Positions 1 through 8,000 of a stretch of 64,000 nt of DNA are shown here, piece after piece (the stretch's first letter is position 1; each line of letters begins with the position of its first letter). This DNA comes from Clostridium sp. AF37-5. Its GTDB lineage: Bacteria > Bacillota > Clostridia > Lachnospirales > Lachnospiraceae. The stretch lies in assembly GCF_003477605.1 (NCBI RefSeq), contig NZ_QUDR01000015.1, positions 20,416 to 84,415 on the forward strand, written 5' to 3'. Below the pieces are notes generated by a model. That model was not told the DNA's origin. It saw only the letters and a program-made list of their open reading frames with translations, and searched no databases. A program made the position numbers and the translations under genes.

Positions 1-1312
1 CTATTTCAGCTTTATTACATTCCTCGATAATCCGTTCTTTTAACCCTCTCGGAACCTGTATGTACCCATCAACGTCTTTGCCCAAATATACGGCACTAAA
101 ATTATAGTAATTGGAATATCCCAATCTTTTATTTTTGTAAAATTCCGGATTATCAAAAGCAGCCAGACTACGAATCTGATTTTGAATTCTCGGCATAAGA
201 TTTAGTGTGTCGATATAGACACCATTGCTAAGTACCATATGTAGCTTGCCTACAACATCCGCCTTAAAAAACTTACATTTTTTCTTCCATGGTTTTGGTC
301 TGCAATTCATATCTGTACCGGCAAACATTCCCCTGCTTTCTGCCAACTCTGCCTGCCATCTCGACATATATTTTTCGATATCCTCCATACCCAGTTTTTC
401 TGTTTTATTTAGCAAAACATCCCACTGATTTGGATAGGCATTCCAATTTTCATCCACAAATGCACTGTTACCATGTTTAAGCGCCTGTCCCTGCAATGGC
501 AATGCAATCAGATTACCAATACTACTTGCTACGTCCTGAGATGGGTACATTCTGTCATAGTAATGAAATGATTTTAAGTTAATAGATGCCGAACCCTTAT
601 CCAATAACATAAACCCAAAATTTCTTGCCATCGATGCCGGTATTGCTTTCTTAAAGAAAATCCATACATGAGCACCTTTACCCGAACGAGAACGCTCAAC
701 CAACGGCTTAATACCATTTAGCTCACATATTTTTCTAAGAGCTTCTACTTCCTTATACCATTCATTATCCGTATTGGCAAAATCTGTCACCTCTGCGCCT
801 TTTTCATGATTATCAAAATCAAATACAATAAATCTGCACATCCCATTTGTCAACAGCGGATATACTCCTATTACATCCGAGCCATCTTCCTTGTGCCCTA
901 ATAGATGTGAAATAATTTTCTTAGCATCCAGCCGCGTCCATTTAGTGTTTTCACATTCATCACAGAATATCTTCTCACCCCGCTGTTTTGGACACAGTCT
1001 GTTATCCCATCTGTTATCACATTGCGGAAAATAGCCGCCATTCTTGCCACGCTTTGCATAAACATCCTCGCGTCCCCAAAACATAGAAAAGAAGTGTGTT
1101 GCCATTTTCTCTGTTATAAACGATGGGTTGACAATACGCCCACCCTGGTCAGGGTCATACTCTTCTACGCTATCAATTGTCTCTTCGAAAGGATTGACCT
1201 CGTCATATGGAATATTTTCTTTTTTTAGCTTGTCTTTCAATATCCTATTTTCATATTCAAGAGTTCGGACAAGCTTTCGTAAAGACTCTGCATCATATGC
1301 TTCTATATTCAC
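1..1312 (-). CDS. TOTE-type archaeo-eukaryotic primase protein, 3' end cut by window edge
   Basis: The reading frame is open from a GTG start (preceded by GCAGGTGA) to the window edge, 437 codons. It begins with a short coiled coil, followed by a cysteine cluster (CDNRW, LCPK, FCDEC) that looks zinc-binding. The primase core follows: the metal-binding FDFDNH motif near residue 165 and SGKGAHVWIFF near residue 210. This order is typical of the primase domain of TOTE conflict systems, where a superfamily II helicase and nuclease usually follow in the same polypeptide; those parts would lie left of the window. In that family the protein is thought to act on DNA in a transposon or virus conflict, but the biochemical role is unproven. 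A 104-aa gene lies 39 bp upstream, probably in one transcript. The domain call is confident; the full architecture is inference. Confidence 0.85.
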   Translation of the reverse strand, partial: MNIEAYDAESLRKLVRTLEYENRILKDKLKKENIPYDEVNPFEETIDSVEEYDPDQGGRIVNPSFITEKMATHFFSMFWGREDVYAKRGKNGGYFPQCDNRWDNRLCPKQRGEKIFCDECENTKWTRLDAKKIISHLLGHKEDGSDVIGVYPLLTNGMCRFIVFDFDNHEKGAEVTDFANTDNEWYKEVEALRKICELNGIKPLVERSRSGKGAHVWIFFKKAIPASMARNFGFMLLDKGSASINLKSFHYYDRMYPSQDVASSIGNLIALPLQGQALKHGNSAFVDENWNAYPNQWDVLLNKTEKLGMEDIEKYMSRWQAELAESRGMFAGTDMNCRPKPWKKKCKFFKADVVGKLHMVLSNGVYIDTLNLMPRIQNQIRSLAAFDNPEFYKNKRLGYSNYYNFSAVYLGKDVDGYIQVPRGLKERIIEECNKAEI

Positions 1313-1351
1313 AAAAATCACCTGCAATTCTTATGTGCTTAATACCCTCCG

Positions 1352-1666
1352 TTATCTATGCAAAAGGTAATTCACATATTCTTTTAATTCATCACTAAAA
1401 TCCTTCAAATCAACAACCGTAATTACATCTCTATTAATCAGTGCCACAATATCAAAAATCATATTTTCTTTACTTAGTTCAAGCATTACTCCCGGATGTT
1501 TCTTATCCTTTTTTATTCGCTCTTCCAGCTCCCAAAACTTATCAGAAGCGTTCTCATCTCCACTTAACAAATCTATATATTCTTTAGTCAAACGCTCCAT
1601 ATATGCTTCCTGCCATTCGCCAATACAAGCCCTGAATAATTTCCAATCTTTCTTTGAAACTTCCAT
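1352..1666 (-). CDS. conserved small acidic protein of unknown function, 104 aa
   Basis: A soluble, charged, mostly helical protein starting MEVSKKDWKLF, with a W-rich N-terminal stretch (KDWKLF, IGEWQEAY) and a C-terminal SDELKEYVNYLL helix. I chose the ATG at 1666 because a clean GGAGG lies 8 nt upstream; the longer frame would add nine residues and swallow that site. Proteins of this kind are common in gut Clostridia and, as I recall, sometimes carry misleading transporter labels, but this sequence has no membrane segment. It sits directly upstream of the TOTE primase gene, so it may be co-transcribed with it. Function unknown. Confidence 0.7.
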   Translation of the reverse strand: MEVSKKDWKLFRACIGEWQEAYMERLTKEYIDLLSGDENASDKFWELEERIKKDKKHPGVMLELSKENMIFDIVALINRDVITVVDLKDFSDELKEYVNYLLHR

Positions 1667-1767
1667 ATATACATCCTCCAATCCATGTCGCAACTTACAT
1701 ATAATTTATTGACATAACAAAATTACGCACCTAAACGAACCAATATGGACCTTGACAAAAAATATTG

Positions 1768-2127
1768 CTACTTCTTTGCATTCTCTTCCAATTCTAGCAT
1801 ATATTTATCAAAGTCAGATACAAACAATCTATCCTGAATGACGCGGTATTTTTCAAATTCAGTCTCTGCTTTTGCCTTTGCAATCTCTGCTGTAATTTTG
1901 CCTGCATCCTGAAGGACTTCTCTGTCATCTGCCATCAGAAATAAATCCAGACGCTTTGACCAGTCCTCCATCGTCATTGGGATATGACGCTCTGCACGAT
2001 CCTCTGCCAAATCCAAATAAGCTGATACAATACGTTCTAATGACCGCATTTCCTGTTCTGAAAGATAATTTTTCTCTATATTTACATCACTTTTTACTAC
2101 TTTGCCTTCCGGAGCTGCTGCCCAAGT
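1768..2127 (-). pseudogene. rhuM-type gene, C-terminal fragment
   Basis: The frame reads from TWAAAPEGKVVK through NYLSEQE, IVSAYLDLAEDRAERH and MTMEDWSKRLDLFL to DRLFVSDFDKYMLELEE. This is the conserved C-terminal third of RhuM-family proteins (Fic/virulence-associated RhuM, function unclear). It is preceded in frame by a stop (TAA at 2128-2130) and has no credible ribosome site, so it is a relic. The matching N-terminal piece lies at 2938-3225 on the same strand, and the toxin-antitoxin pair sits between them. About 65 central residues are missing compared with intact relatives. An internal ATG at 2049 could allow a 93-aa product, but I see no Shine-Dalgarno site for it. Confidence 0.8.
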
Positions 2128-2165
2128 TTAATGCTTCTAATACGTTTCACACTTAACTCAAAACT

Positions 2166-2200
2166 TATAAAAACATCACCAGCCAACAAACTAGTGATGT
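2166..2200 (-). terminator. Rho-independent terminator of higBA
   Basis: Just after the antitoxin stop codon the minus strand carries the 7-bp inverted repeat ACATCAC/GTGATGT around a 14-nt loop, followed by a run of T residues. It would end the toxin-antitoxin transcript before the rhuM fragment. Confidence 0.7.
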
Positions 2201-2207
2201 CATATAA

Positions 2208-2495
2208 TTACACTTTCTGTTTTGGCACAAACTCAATCTTGAGAACCATCCCCATACCATCTGCTAATCTTTTAAGCAAATTAACAGAAGGATTCCTTGT
2301 TCCATTCTCAAGTTTGCTGATATCTGCTTGATTAATACCAGTACGCTCTGCCAACTCCTTCTGCGTCATATTCTGAGAAGTACGAGCATCTACGATAGCC
2401 CTTATAACATCCATCTCTGGCTGGATTGCATCATATTCTTTTTTAAATTCTTCATCCTGTAACTGCTTAGAAAGCATATCATCAAATGTTCTCAT
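2208..2495 (-). CDS. higA: HigA-like XRE-family antitoxin
   Basis: A 95-aa protein with an XRE helix-turn-helix in its C-terminal half (NMTQKELAERTGINQADISKLENG, shown here as NMTQKELAERTG then INQADISKLENG). It follows and overlaps the toxin gene by 14 bp, the toxin-first order typical of HigBA modules. The expected roles are to neutralise the toxin by direct binding and to repress the shared promoter; an 18-bp palindrome lies exactly in that promoter. A GGGTGA-type ribosome site inside the toxin gene precedes the ATG. Family assignment is firm from motif and context; which toxin subfamily it pairs with rests on the partner. Confidence 0.85.
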   Translation of the reverse strand: MRTFDDMLSKQLQDEEFKKEYDAIQPEMDVIRAIVDARTSQNMTQKELAERTGINQADISKLENGTRNPSVNLLKRLADGMGMVLKIEFVPKQKV

Positions 2496-2847
2496 CTTTC
2501 ATCACCCTTTCCATGAAATCCTTTCTTCTATCCTTTGCAGTCTGTATCTCTTCTTTTGGAGTTTTCCGTGTCTTTTTAACAAAACCATTCGTCAGTATTA
2601 TTTTTCCCTCATAATAGAAAAAATATAAGACTCTGGTGATATCACTTCCAAATTTACAACGCAATTCAAATATTCCATCATCTAAGTGCTTACTGTACGG
2701 TTCTCTAAGCATGTTCCCCTTCTCTTGAAGAATCCCCAATAATCCAAATATCTTAGCTCGCATCTTAGGACTAACAGAATCAAGAAATTGCTCTACTGGA
2801 ACTTCACCATTTTCCTTTTCATATGCTATTAACTTAAATTCCGTCAT
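2482..2847 (-). CDS. higB: HigB/RelE-superfamily toxin (phage-derived Gp49-like)
   Basis: A 121-aa basic protein with the Gp49/HigB-like pattern: VEQFLDSVSPKMRAKI near the N-terminus, LREPYSKHLDDGIFELRCKFG in the centre (as LREPYSKHLDDG, IFELRCKFG), then TRVLYFFYYEGKIILTNGF and a lysine-rich tail. Members are ribosome-dependent or free mRNA endonucleases that inhibit translation under stress or phage attack. I chose the ATG at 2847 because AAAGGAG sits 6 nt upstream; an upstream ATG at 2886 lies inside the promoter. The promoter leaves a leader of only about a dozen bases. The pair is inserted in a ruined rhuM gene, a sign of horizontal movement. Confidence 0.85.
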   Translation of the reverse strand: MTEFKLIAYEKENGEVPVEQFLDSVSPKMRAKIFGLLGILQEKGNMLREPYSKHLDDGIFELRCKFGSDITRVLYFFYYEGKIILTNGFVKKTRKTPKEEIQTAKDRRKDFMERVMKDENI

Positions 2848-2865
2848 ATAATCTCCTTTGTATAT

Positions 2866-2894
2866 ATTATATGGCATATATGCCATAATGTCAA
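2866..2894 (-). promoter_or_regulatory. higBA promoter with overlapping palindromic operator
   Basis: The minus strand has TTGACA (2889-2894), a 17-bp spacer and TATAAT (2866-2871), a perfect sigma-A promoter. A perfect 18-bp palindrome, TATGGCATATATGCCATA (2870-2887), fills the spacer and overlaps the -10 box. This is where an autorepressing HigA dimer would block RNA polymerase. The element is seen directly; binding by HigA is inferred. Confidence 0.85.
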
Positions 2895-2937
2895 TTATAC
2901 ATTTAAAGTATTCTTTTTTTAATTCCTCAATACGTCC

Positions 2938-3225
2938 TTAATATACTCCACCTTTTTTCAGACGCTTATCATCCATAGCCCAGCCTTTGATTGTGTAGTC
3001 CTTCACGATACCATTGTCTCACTTGCGAAATTGCACTGCACGCTCATTATTCACTTTAAAGCCGACTGCGATAATCATTTGAAGATAGGAATGTGTAACC
3101 TCTCGGCTCACTTGACGTGAACCTTCCTTTTGAACTATTAAGAATTTCTTAATAGTTCAATCGGGCTCCAATTCTGAATCGTCATAAACCTTCTTTATAT
3201 GTTGATTAATCGCAGCCACACTTAC
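2938..3225 (-). pseudogene. rhuM-type gene, N-terminal fragment
   Basis: Minus-strand translation gives VAAINQHIKKVYDDSELEP, an in-frame stop, TIKKFLIVQKEGSRQV, SYLQMIIAVGFKVNNERAVQFRK, a second stop, then IVKDYTIKGWAMDDKRLKKGG (the longer pieces are quoted in part). These are the conserved N-terminal blocks of RhuM proteins. The second stop replaces a position that is normally tryptophan, consistent with TGG to TGA. The fragment ends before the central region and resumes at 2127 beyond the toxin-antitoxin pair. A relic, not a functional gene. Confidence 0.8.
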
Positions 3226-3364
3226 TTACATCAAAAAGCAGCCTGCCAGCCCTACGGAATTCGATGAGTCTTTGGTAAAACGCTGGCTTAAGCAAATCAC
3301 CGTCTGGGAAGACCACTTCACAGTGGAACTCAAGTCCGGACTAAAAATTGACATTGAAGGTTAA
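3221..3364 (+). pseudogene. serine site-specific recombinase, C-terminal fragment
   Basis: About 47 codons read LTYIKKQPASPTEFDESLVK, RWLKQITVWEDHFTVELKSG, LKIDIEG, stop. The FDESLVK...ITVWEDHFTVELKSG block is the conserved tail of large serine recombinases of conjugative transposons and phages. There is no start and no catalytic domain. It runs in the opposite direction to, and partly abuts, the rhuM remnant, marking a past integration event in this island. Confidence 0.75.
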
Positions 3365-3377
3365 TACCCATAGACGC

Positions 3378-3423
3378 AAAAGGCTCCTCACCACTGGTTT
3401 GATTCCGATAATGGGAAGCCTTT
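3378..3423 (-). terminator. possible terminator of the three-gene cassette
   Basis: After the last small gene the minus strand has AAAGGC-TTCC and GGA-GCCTTT arms around a loop of roughly 30 nt, followed by TTTT. The long loop makes this a weaker call than the other hairpins in the window. Confidence 0.45.
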
Positions 3424-3425
3424 AC

Positions 3426-3584
3426 TTATGCTAATTCTTTTATTGCATATATTGCGACAACAGATAATGGAATCGACATTATTGCAAAAGCAGCTGGCCA
3501 TCCTGATAGGGATACAGATACACTACTTCTCTTTGCTAATTCTGATGCTACGTATGCCAAATTACCTACGTATGTATTATCCAT
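3426..3584 (-). CDS. small membrane protein, 52 aa, third gene of an unrecognised cassette
   Basis: The frame starts MDNTYVGNLAYVASELAKRS and ends with a hydrophobic stretch (WPAAFAIMSIPLSVVAIYA) that should span the membrane once, followed by IKELA. A GTGAGG ribosome site lies 6 nt before the ATG. The start is only 3 bp after the stop of the 60-aa gene, so the two are surely translated from one message. I do not recognise the family. A short amphipathic N-terminus followed by one hydrophobic helix would fit a membrane-acting peptide or a small subunit of a membrane complex, but that is speculation. Confidence 0.6.
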   Translation of the reverse strand: MDNTYVGNLAYVASELAKRSSVSVSLSGWPAAFAIMSIPLSVVAIYAIKELA

Positions 3585-3587
3585 ATT

Positions 3588-3770
3588 TTACCTCACTCTC
3601 GTATAATAACCATTTTTCAATATAATCGTACCACCATTTACTGCTCCGCCTAGAGAACCTGCAGCCTTTTTTGTTGGATAACTTTGATTAGAATATAGCG
3701 AAATCAATGCAGTATACGCGTTAGCTATACTCAATGTACTACCAACCCTCTTAAATACTCGTAATATCAT
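3588..3770 (-). CDS. small glycine-rich protein, 60 aa, second gene of an unrecognised cassette
   Basis: Starts MILRVFKRVGSTLSIANAYT and ends with a glycine-rich tract AAGSLGGAVNGGTIILKNGY and a basic tail YTRVR. A very strong ribosome site (AAAGGAGGTT) lies 8 nt upstream of the ATG, inside the end of the 160-aa gene, which it overlaps by 20 bp. Such an overlap with an independent strong site suggests high, coupled expression. No known family comes to mind. The glycine-rich hydrophobic half resembles what is seen in some bacteriocin-like or phage structural peptides, but there is no double-glycine leader and no export gene nearby. Confidence 0.6.
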   Translation of the reverse strand: MILRVFKRVGSTLSIANAYTALISLYSNQSYPTKKAAGSLGGAVNGGTIILKNGYYTRVR

Positions 3771-4233
3771 TTTGGTTAACCTCCTTTATTATCATCAATA
3801 TTTTACTAATCGCATCTATGGCTTCTTCATCAGATCTTTCAAGCAATTTTGCGAACTTTGAAACAGCCTCCAGTCTATCTTCCATACGGAATTTATTTTC
3901 AGACGCATCAGGTGCTGCAATTTCTGCATATCTCAATAAGCGTTTTCCTACAAGACAATCATCATATCTACCATTACATTGTTTAAGTAAATATGTAGCA
4001 ACACCTTTTAAATGAGGGCCTATTGCAAATGTGCTCACAATTTCTTCTGGAATTTTGACTTCTACTACCACCTTATCGTCACCATAAACCATTGGAGTCT
4101 GTATCTGCACACCGTATCTCGAATAAAGATTCAATGATGCACTCCTGACACCTTCTCTTATATCATGAATGGCATCAATGGCTTTTATTGTTAAATTAGC
4201 AAATTCAATTTGTATATTCTTGGAAATAAGCAT
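3751..4233 (-). CDS. unknown protein, 160 aa, first gene of an unrecognised cassette
   Basis: A soluble protein with an N-terminal helical region (ANLTIKAIDAIHDIREGVRS), a central strand-rich part (VVVEVKIPEEIV) and a C-terminal helical segment rich in acidic residues and lysine (MEDRLEAVSKFAKLLERSDE). AAGAGGTGATAAT precedes the ATG and a sigma-A promoter lies about 55 bp upstream. It heads a three-gene unit with the 60-aa and 52-aa genes. I do not recognise the family. It is bracketed by a serine-recombinase scrap and an IS3 remnant, which suggests that it arrived by transfer together with its two small partners. Confidence 0.7.
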   Translation of the reverse strand: MLISKNIQIEFANLTIKAIDAIHDIREGVRSASLNLYSRYGVQIQTPMVYGDDKVVVEVKIPEEIVSTFAIGPHLKGVATYLLKQCNGRYDDCLVGKRLLRYAEIAAPDASENKFRMEDRLEAVSKFAKLLERSDEEAIDAISKILMIIKEVNQNDITSI

Positions 4234-4283
4234 ATTATCACCTCTTTTCAGTACCCTTTATTATCGGTTCCTGTAATAATATT

Positions 4284-4312
4284 ATAATATTGTATAATGG
4301 CTCAGTTGTCAA
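4284..4312 (-). promoter_or_regulatory. sigma-A promoter of the three-gene cassette
   Basis: On the minus strand TTGACA (4307-4312) and TATTAT (4284-4289) are separated by 17 bp; a TATAAT lies 3 bp further downstream as an alternative -10. No palindromic operator is evident. Confidence 0.7.
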
Positions 4313-4346
4313 GACAAAAATTTGATATTTTTATAATGAACTGATA

Positions 4347-4797
4347 TGTTGACGGGTTACATGGAAAAATGTGGTGTAGCATCTCCCAGATTTTTATGCC
4401 ATGCGGCTGCTCTGGTTGCATCTAAAAGCATTACCGGATAATATACCTCAGCGGGAGGACGTTTGTTTCCAATGGACTGATGGCATCTTTCAAAATTATA
4501 GGTGTAGATATATCTTCCGATGACTTCTCTCGCTTCCTTGAGATTAGCATACTCCGTGAGGTATGCTTCCTCATACTTGAAACTGCGAAATCAGCGTTCA
4601 ATCATGATATTATCTGCCTAGCGGCTTTTGCCATCCATGCTTTGCCGAATTCCATTGTCTCGAATAAATTCGATGTATTTGTCACTGGTAAACTGGCTGC
4701 CCTGATCCGAGTTGATGATTAACGGCTTGGCTACTTTAAGGGCTTTTTTACAGGCATTGATGACCATGGTGGTATCCAGAATATCATCAAGGTTGAA
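4347..4797 (-). mobile_element. IS3-family transposase (orfB) remnant
   Basis: Minus-strand translation shows the C-terminal half of an IS3-family integrase: INSDQGSQFTSDKYIEF, ADNIMIER, FRSFKYEEAYLTEYANL, RYIYTYNFERCHQSIGNKRP and PAEVYYPVM. Two in-frame stops (TAG and TGA) replace tryptophans that are normally present in the GRWADNIMIERWFRSF-like block. The N-terminal half, orfA and the left terminal repeat are missing. A dead insertion-sequence fragment. Confidence 0.85.
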
Positions 4798-4948
4798 TTA
4801 TGCTCCTTTCTCCCAATATCTTGGTTTTATTAAATACTCCATTATAATACTCACCGCACGGTGTATCAGCCTCTATATTTCTACAGCTTTGACTGTTCCA
4901 AGGTGGCACAAACCACAGCTTTTCGTCTATTTCTGGTAATTGGTTTTG
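4787..4948 (-). other. unassigned coding-like fragment, 53 codons without a start
   Basis: Between an in-frame stop and a TGA the minus strand encodes a composition that looks like real protein: LPEIDEKLWFVPPWNSQSCR, then DTPCGEYYNGVFNKTKILGE. Tryptophan, proline and cysteine are frequent, unlike chance translations of AT-rich DNA. There is no start codon with a ribosome site. It abuts the IS3 remnant, so it is probably the tail of a gene cut by the insertion. The rest of 4949-5020 holds nothing I can identify. Confidence 0.3.
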
Positions 4949-5020
4949 TCACCAACCAACTAACAAAATAACTAAACAGCATATTCACAACTTAGGAATA
5001 AAAAACATCACTACTTATTA

Positions 5021-8000
5021 TCATGACAATTCTTTCCGTGCCTCATTATATTTTCTTGTATATGTCCCCTTCAGCCCTGGATCAATAAGTTTTCCGTGAC
5101 AATTATTATAAATTGACGACTGTACCAGTAATTTTTTATTAGCCTGTTGCCAATTTACAAAAAATTTTGCGCTTTCTCTTCCATCAAATCCACTAATTTT
5201 TGAAAGATATTCTATAATTTGATCTATTGTCAAATCATTCATAATATATTCTAACAACTTGGTCGACTGTCTTGTTGCCGCATAATTCTGAATCCTTTCA
5301 CCGGCATCTTTATATGCATCTACTTGAACTAACCATTGCATTAACTCTTTATTATCTTTCATATAGTTTTGCATATCTTCATAATCTTCCTGATTAAATA
5401 TCTTTATATATACATTTTGTAACTGCTCTATCTTATTTTTTTCAAAAATAAATTCGTGGTTTCTCAATGTCTTAGAAATAACATATATTTCATATTCTTT
5501 TTTCTGATATAACTCTTCATTTATTATATCACTATACGAATATTTTTTATCTATAGCAATTATATTTTTTAATGTTTCATGACTTATCCTATCAAAATCA
5601 TTAATTAATAAAACATATTTATCACAAAGAGAACTATCTTTTTTCAGACTACTATATAATTCTTTCTCCATTATAGGAACTGCTATATTCACAAAACGCA
5701 TAAACTCCACAGCCTCACTCGGATATTCTTGTATTTGAAACAGATCATAAAATCTTTTATTCAATTCACTTTGACGTGCTTTTGCCATTCTCATATATGA
5801 GAACTTTTCTGGATTTAATAAATAGAAAAGGGTCTTTGCCATAGGCATTTCTAATGAACTTATATACATCATTATCTTATATGTCTCTGTTTGGTTTCTA
5901 TATACATTACTAAAAAAATCTGCTATCATTTGCAGACTTTCTTCTTGAATATCCTGTAACGAAAATAAAAATATTGCATCTTGATAGTCTGCTATAAGAG
6001 CCAATTCCTCCTCATTAATAAATAAAAATGGGGACTTAAAAAGAAAACTATACTCTCTAATCCATTTCTTGTTTTCTAGAATCACTTTGCGTATTTTCAT
6101 AAAGTTTTCATTTGCATTCTCTTCAATCCATCGGACGCTTTCTTGTATACCCTCTTTAATTACTAACTCCGAAAAATCAATCTGTGTAGGATCCACTATT
6201 ATCTGATTGCAAACATAATCAACATAATATCTCGCATCATATAATTTTAGGCATAGTTTCTGTGATAGACCTTGAACCCAATTGATATCACTCAAAAGAT
6301 TTATTTCTTCTGAAGTATGTGTTGAAATAGCTTCTAATAAATCCACATAAGATGAGCGTTCTATAAGTTCTCTCTTAATTGCATACCGGAATCTATCCAA
6401 AAATACTGTTGGTATATTATCACAATTTTTACAAAATGAACTCATATTATCAAACCATATTTCAATTCCCTGCCGTTTTTCCACTTCAAGATAAAATTTC
6501 ACCACATCTTGATTTGTAAGATTTTCTTTTATAATTAACTCATGAATCGAAAAACAAATCTCTACATCAGCTGAAAGAGTGTCATAATTAATCAATTGCA
6601 ATATAATAGTAGCATCATTAATTGCATCAACTTCCTCTTTTGAAAAAAAAGGATTATCGTTATCATATAGTTCAGAAAACATTAACACATCATTACTTAT
6701 TTCAGTGCATAAACTCTCCCTTATATCACGCAAAATCGTTTTATCACTAATATTTTCGCATAACACTATTGAGAGTTTGTGGAGTAATGATTGTCGATTA
6801 TTTACACCTTTACGATATGCAAAACACTTTCCTACATAGTAATTATATCTTTTAATATTATTTGAATCCCATGGTAAGCTTTCAATAATCTGAAATAATT
6901 TATTCTCAAACTCATTTGCCATTACTGCAAAACTCTCATCATATTCTATAGCAAACACAGGAAATTTCAAATCTAACATATTTAATTTTGTAAAAGCTTC
7001 TTTAATAGTCCGTTCATCTATTTGCTGTATAATTATTTTGTACTTTTCTTTATCCTTCGGGGGGTCGTTATAATATAATGAATTAAATACCAACATTTCA
7101 TTCAAATCATAAAGATAGCTATCCTTTGGATAATTAAAAAAATATGTTCTATAATTTACATCAATTAACTTATTATCAATTAATGAAACTATTTCTTTCC
7201 AAAAATAAGTACTCACATTTTTCCATTCTTCTATCGGAATATCATTTTGGGTCAATTTTCCCTGGGTGTAATGGTTTATCAAACTCTCTATCATATTAGG
7301 AGTTAATTTATAAAAATCCTTTTGATATTCTGTCATCAAATAACTAATCACTGCACACTTTTCAAATGAAATTCCTTTTCCAGAAAATTTCGTAATCAAG
7401 CTTTCATATAAGGTTAATGCTAGATTCAGCCGATTCTTAACGGTCCTAATATCAATTTCCTTTCCTCGAATTAACCACTGCATTCCTTTGATACCTGCAA
7501 TTGACACATTATCAGCATCTTCTAACATTACTAGTCCTAAATCAATTAATTTGTCTTTCAGTTCATATAACAAACCATTCAATATAGCATCATAATTGTC
7601 TATACTTACAACAGGCAAATTTAATATATAATCAAAAAATTTGTGATACAGTCCACTTTGCACTGTATCATTTAACATCGCTTCTGGCTTTATGCAAACT
7701 ATAAATGTCACTTTATTCCGATGCAGACGTTTTTTTCTATTATAATCTGTCAAATAATATTTTCTTAATTCTTTCAGAAAATCAGTTACCACTTGTGGAT
7801 TATCAGTTCTATCCAAATCCTCAATTACAAAGACATAGTGACGCCTATATCCCCTGTATAAAACCTCTTTTGCATAATAATCAATAATTATATTTTCATC
7901 ATTCTCTCTTTTCCCCTCCGATTTGGCAGATGAAAAAATAAAATCCGATTTCCACAATACAATTCCCATAGTAATTATTCCAATACAATACGACACATAT

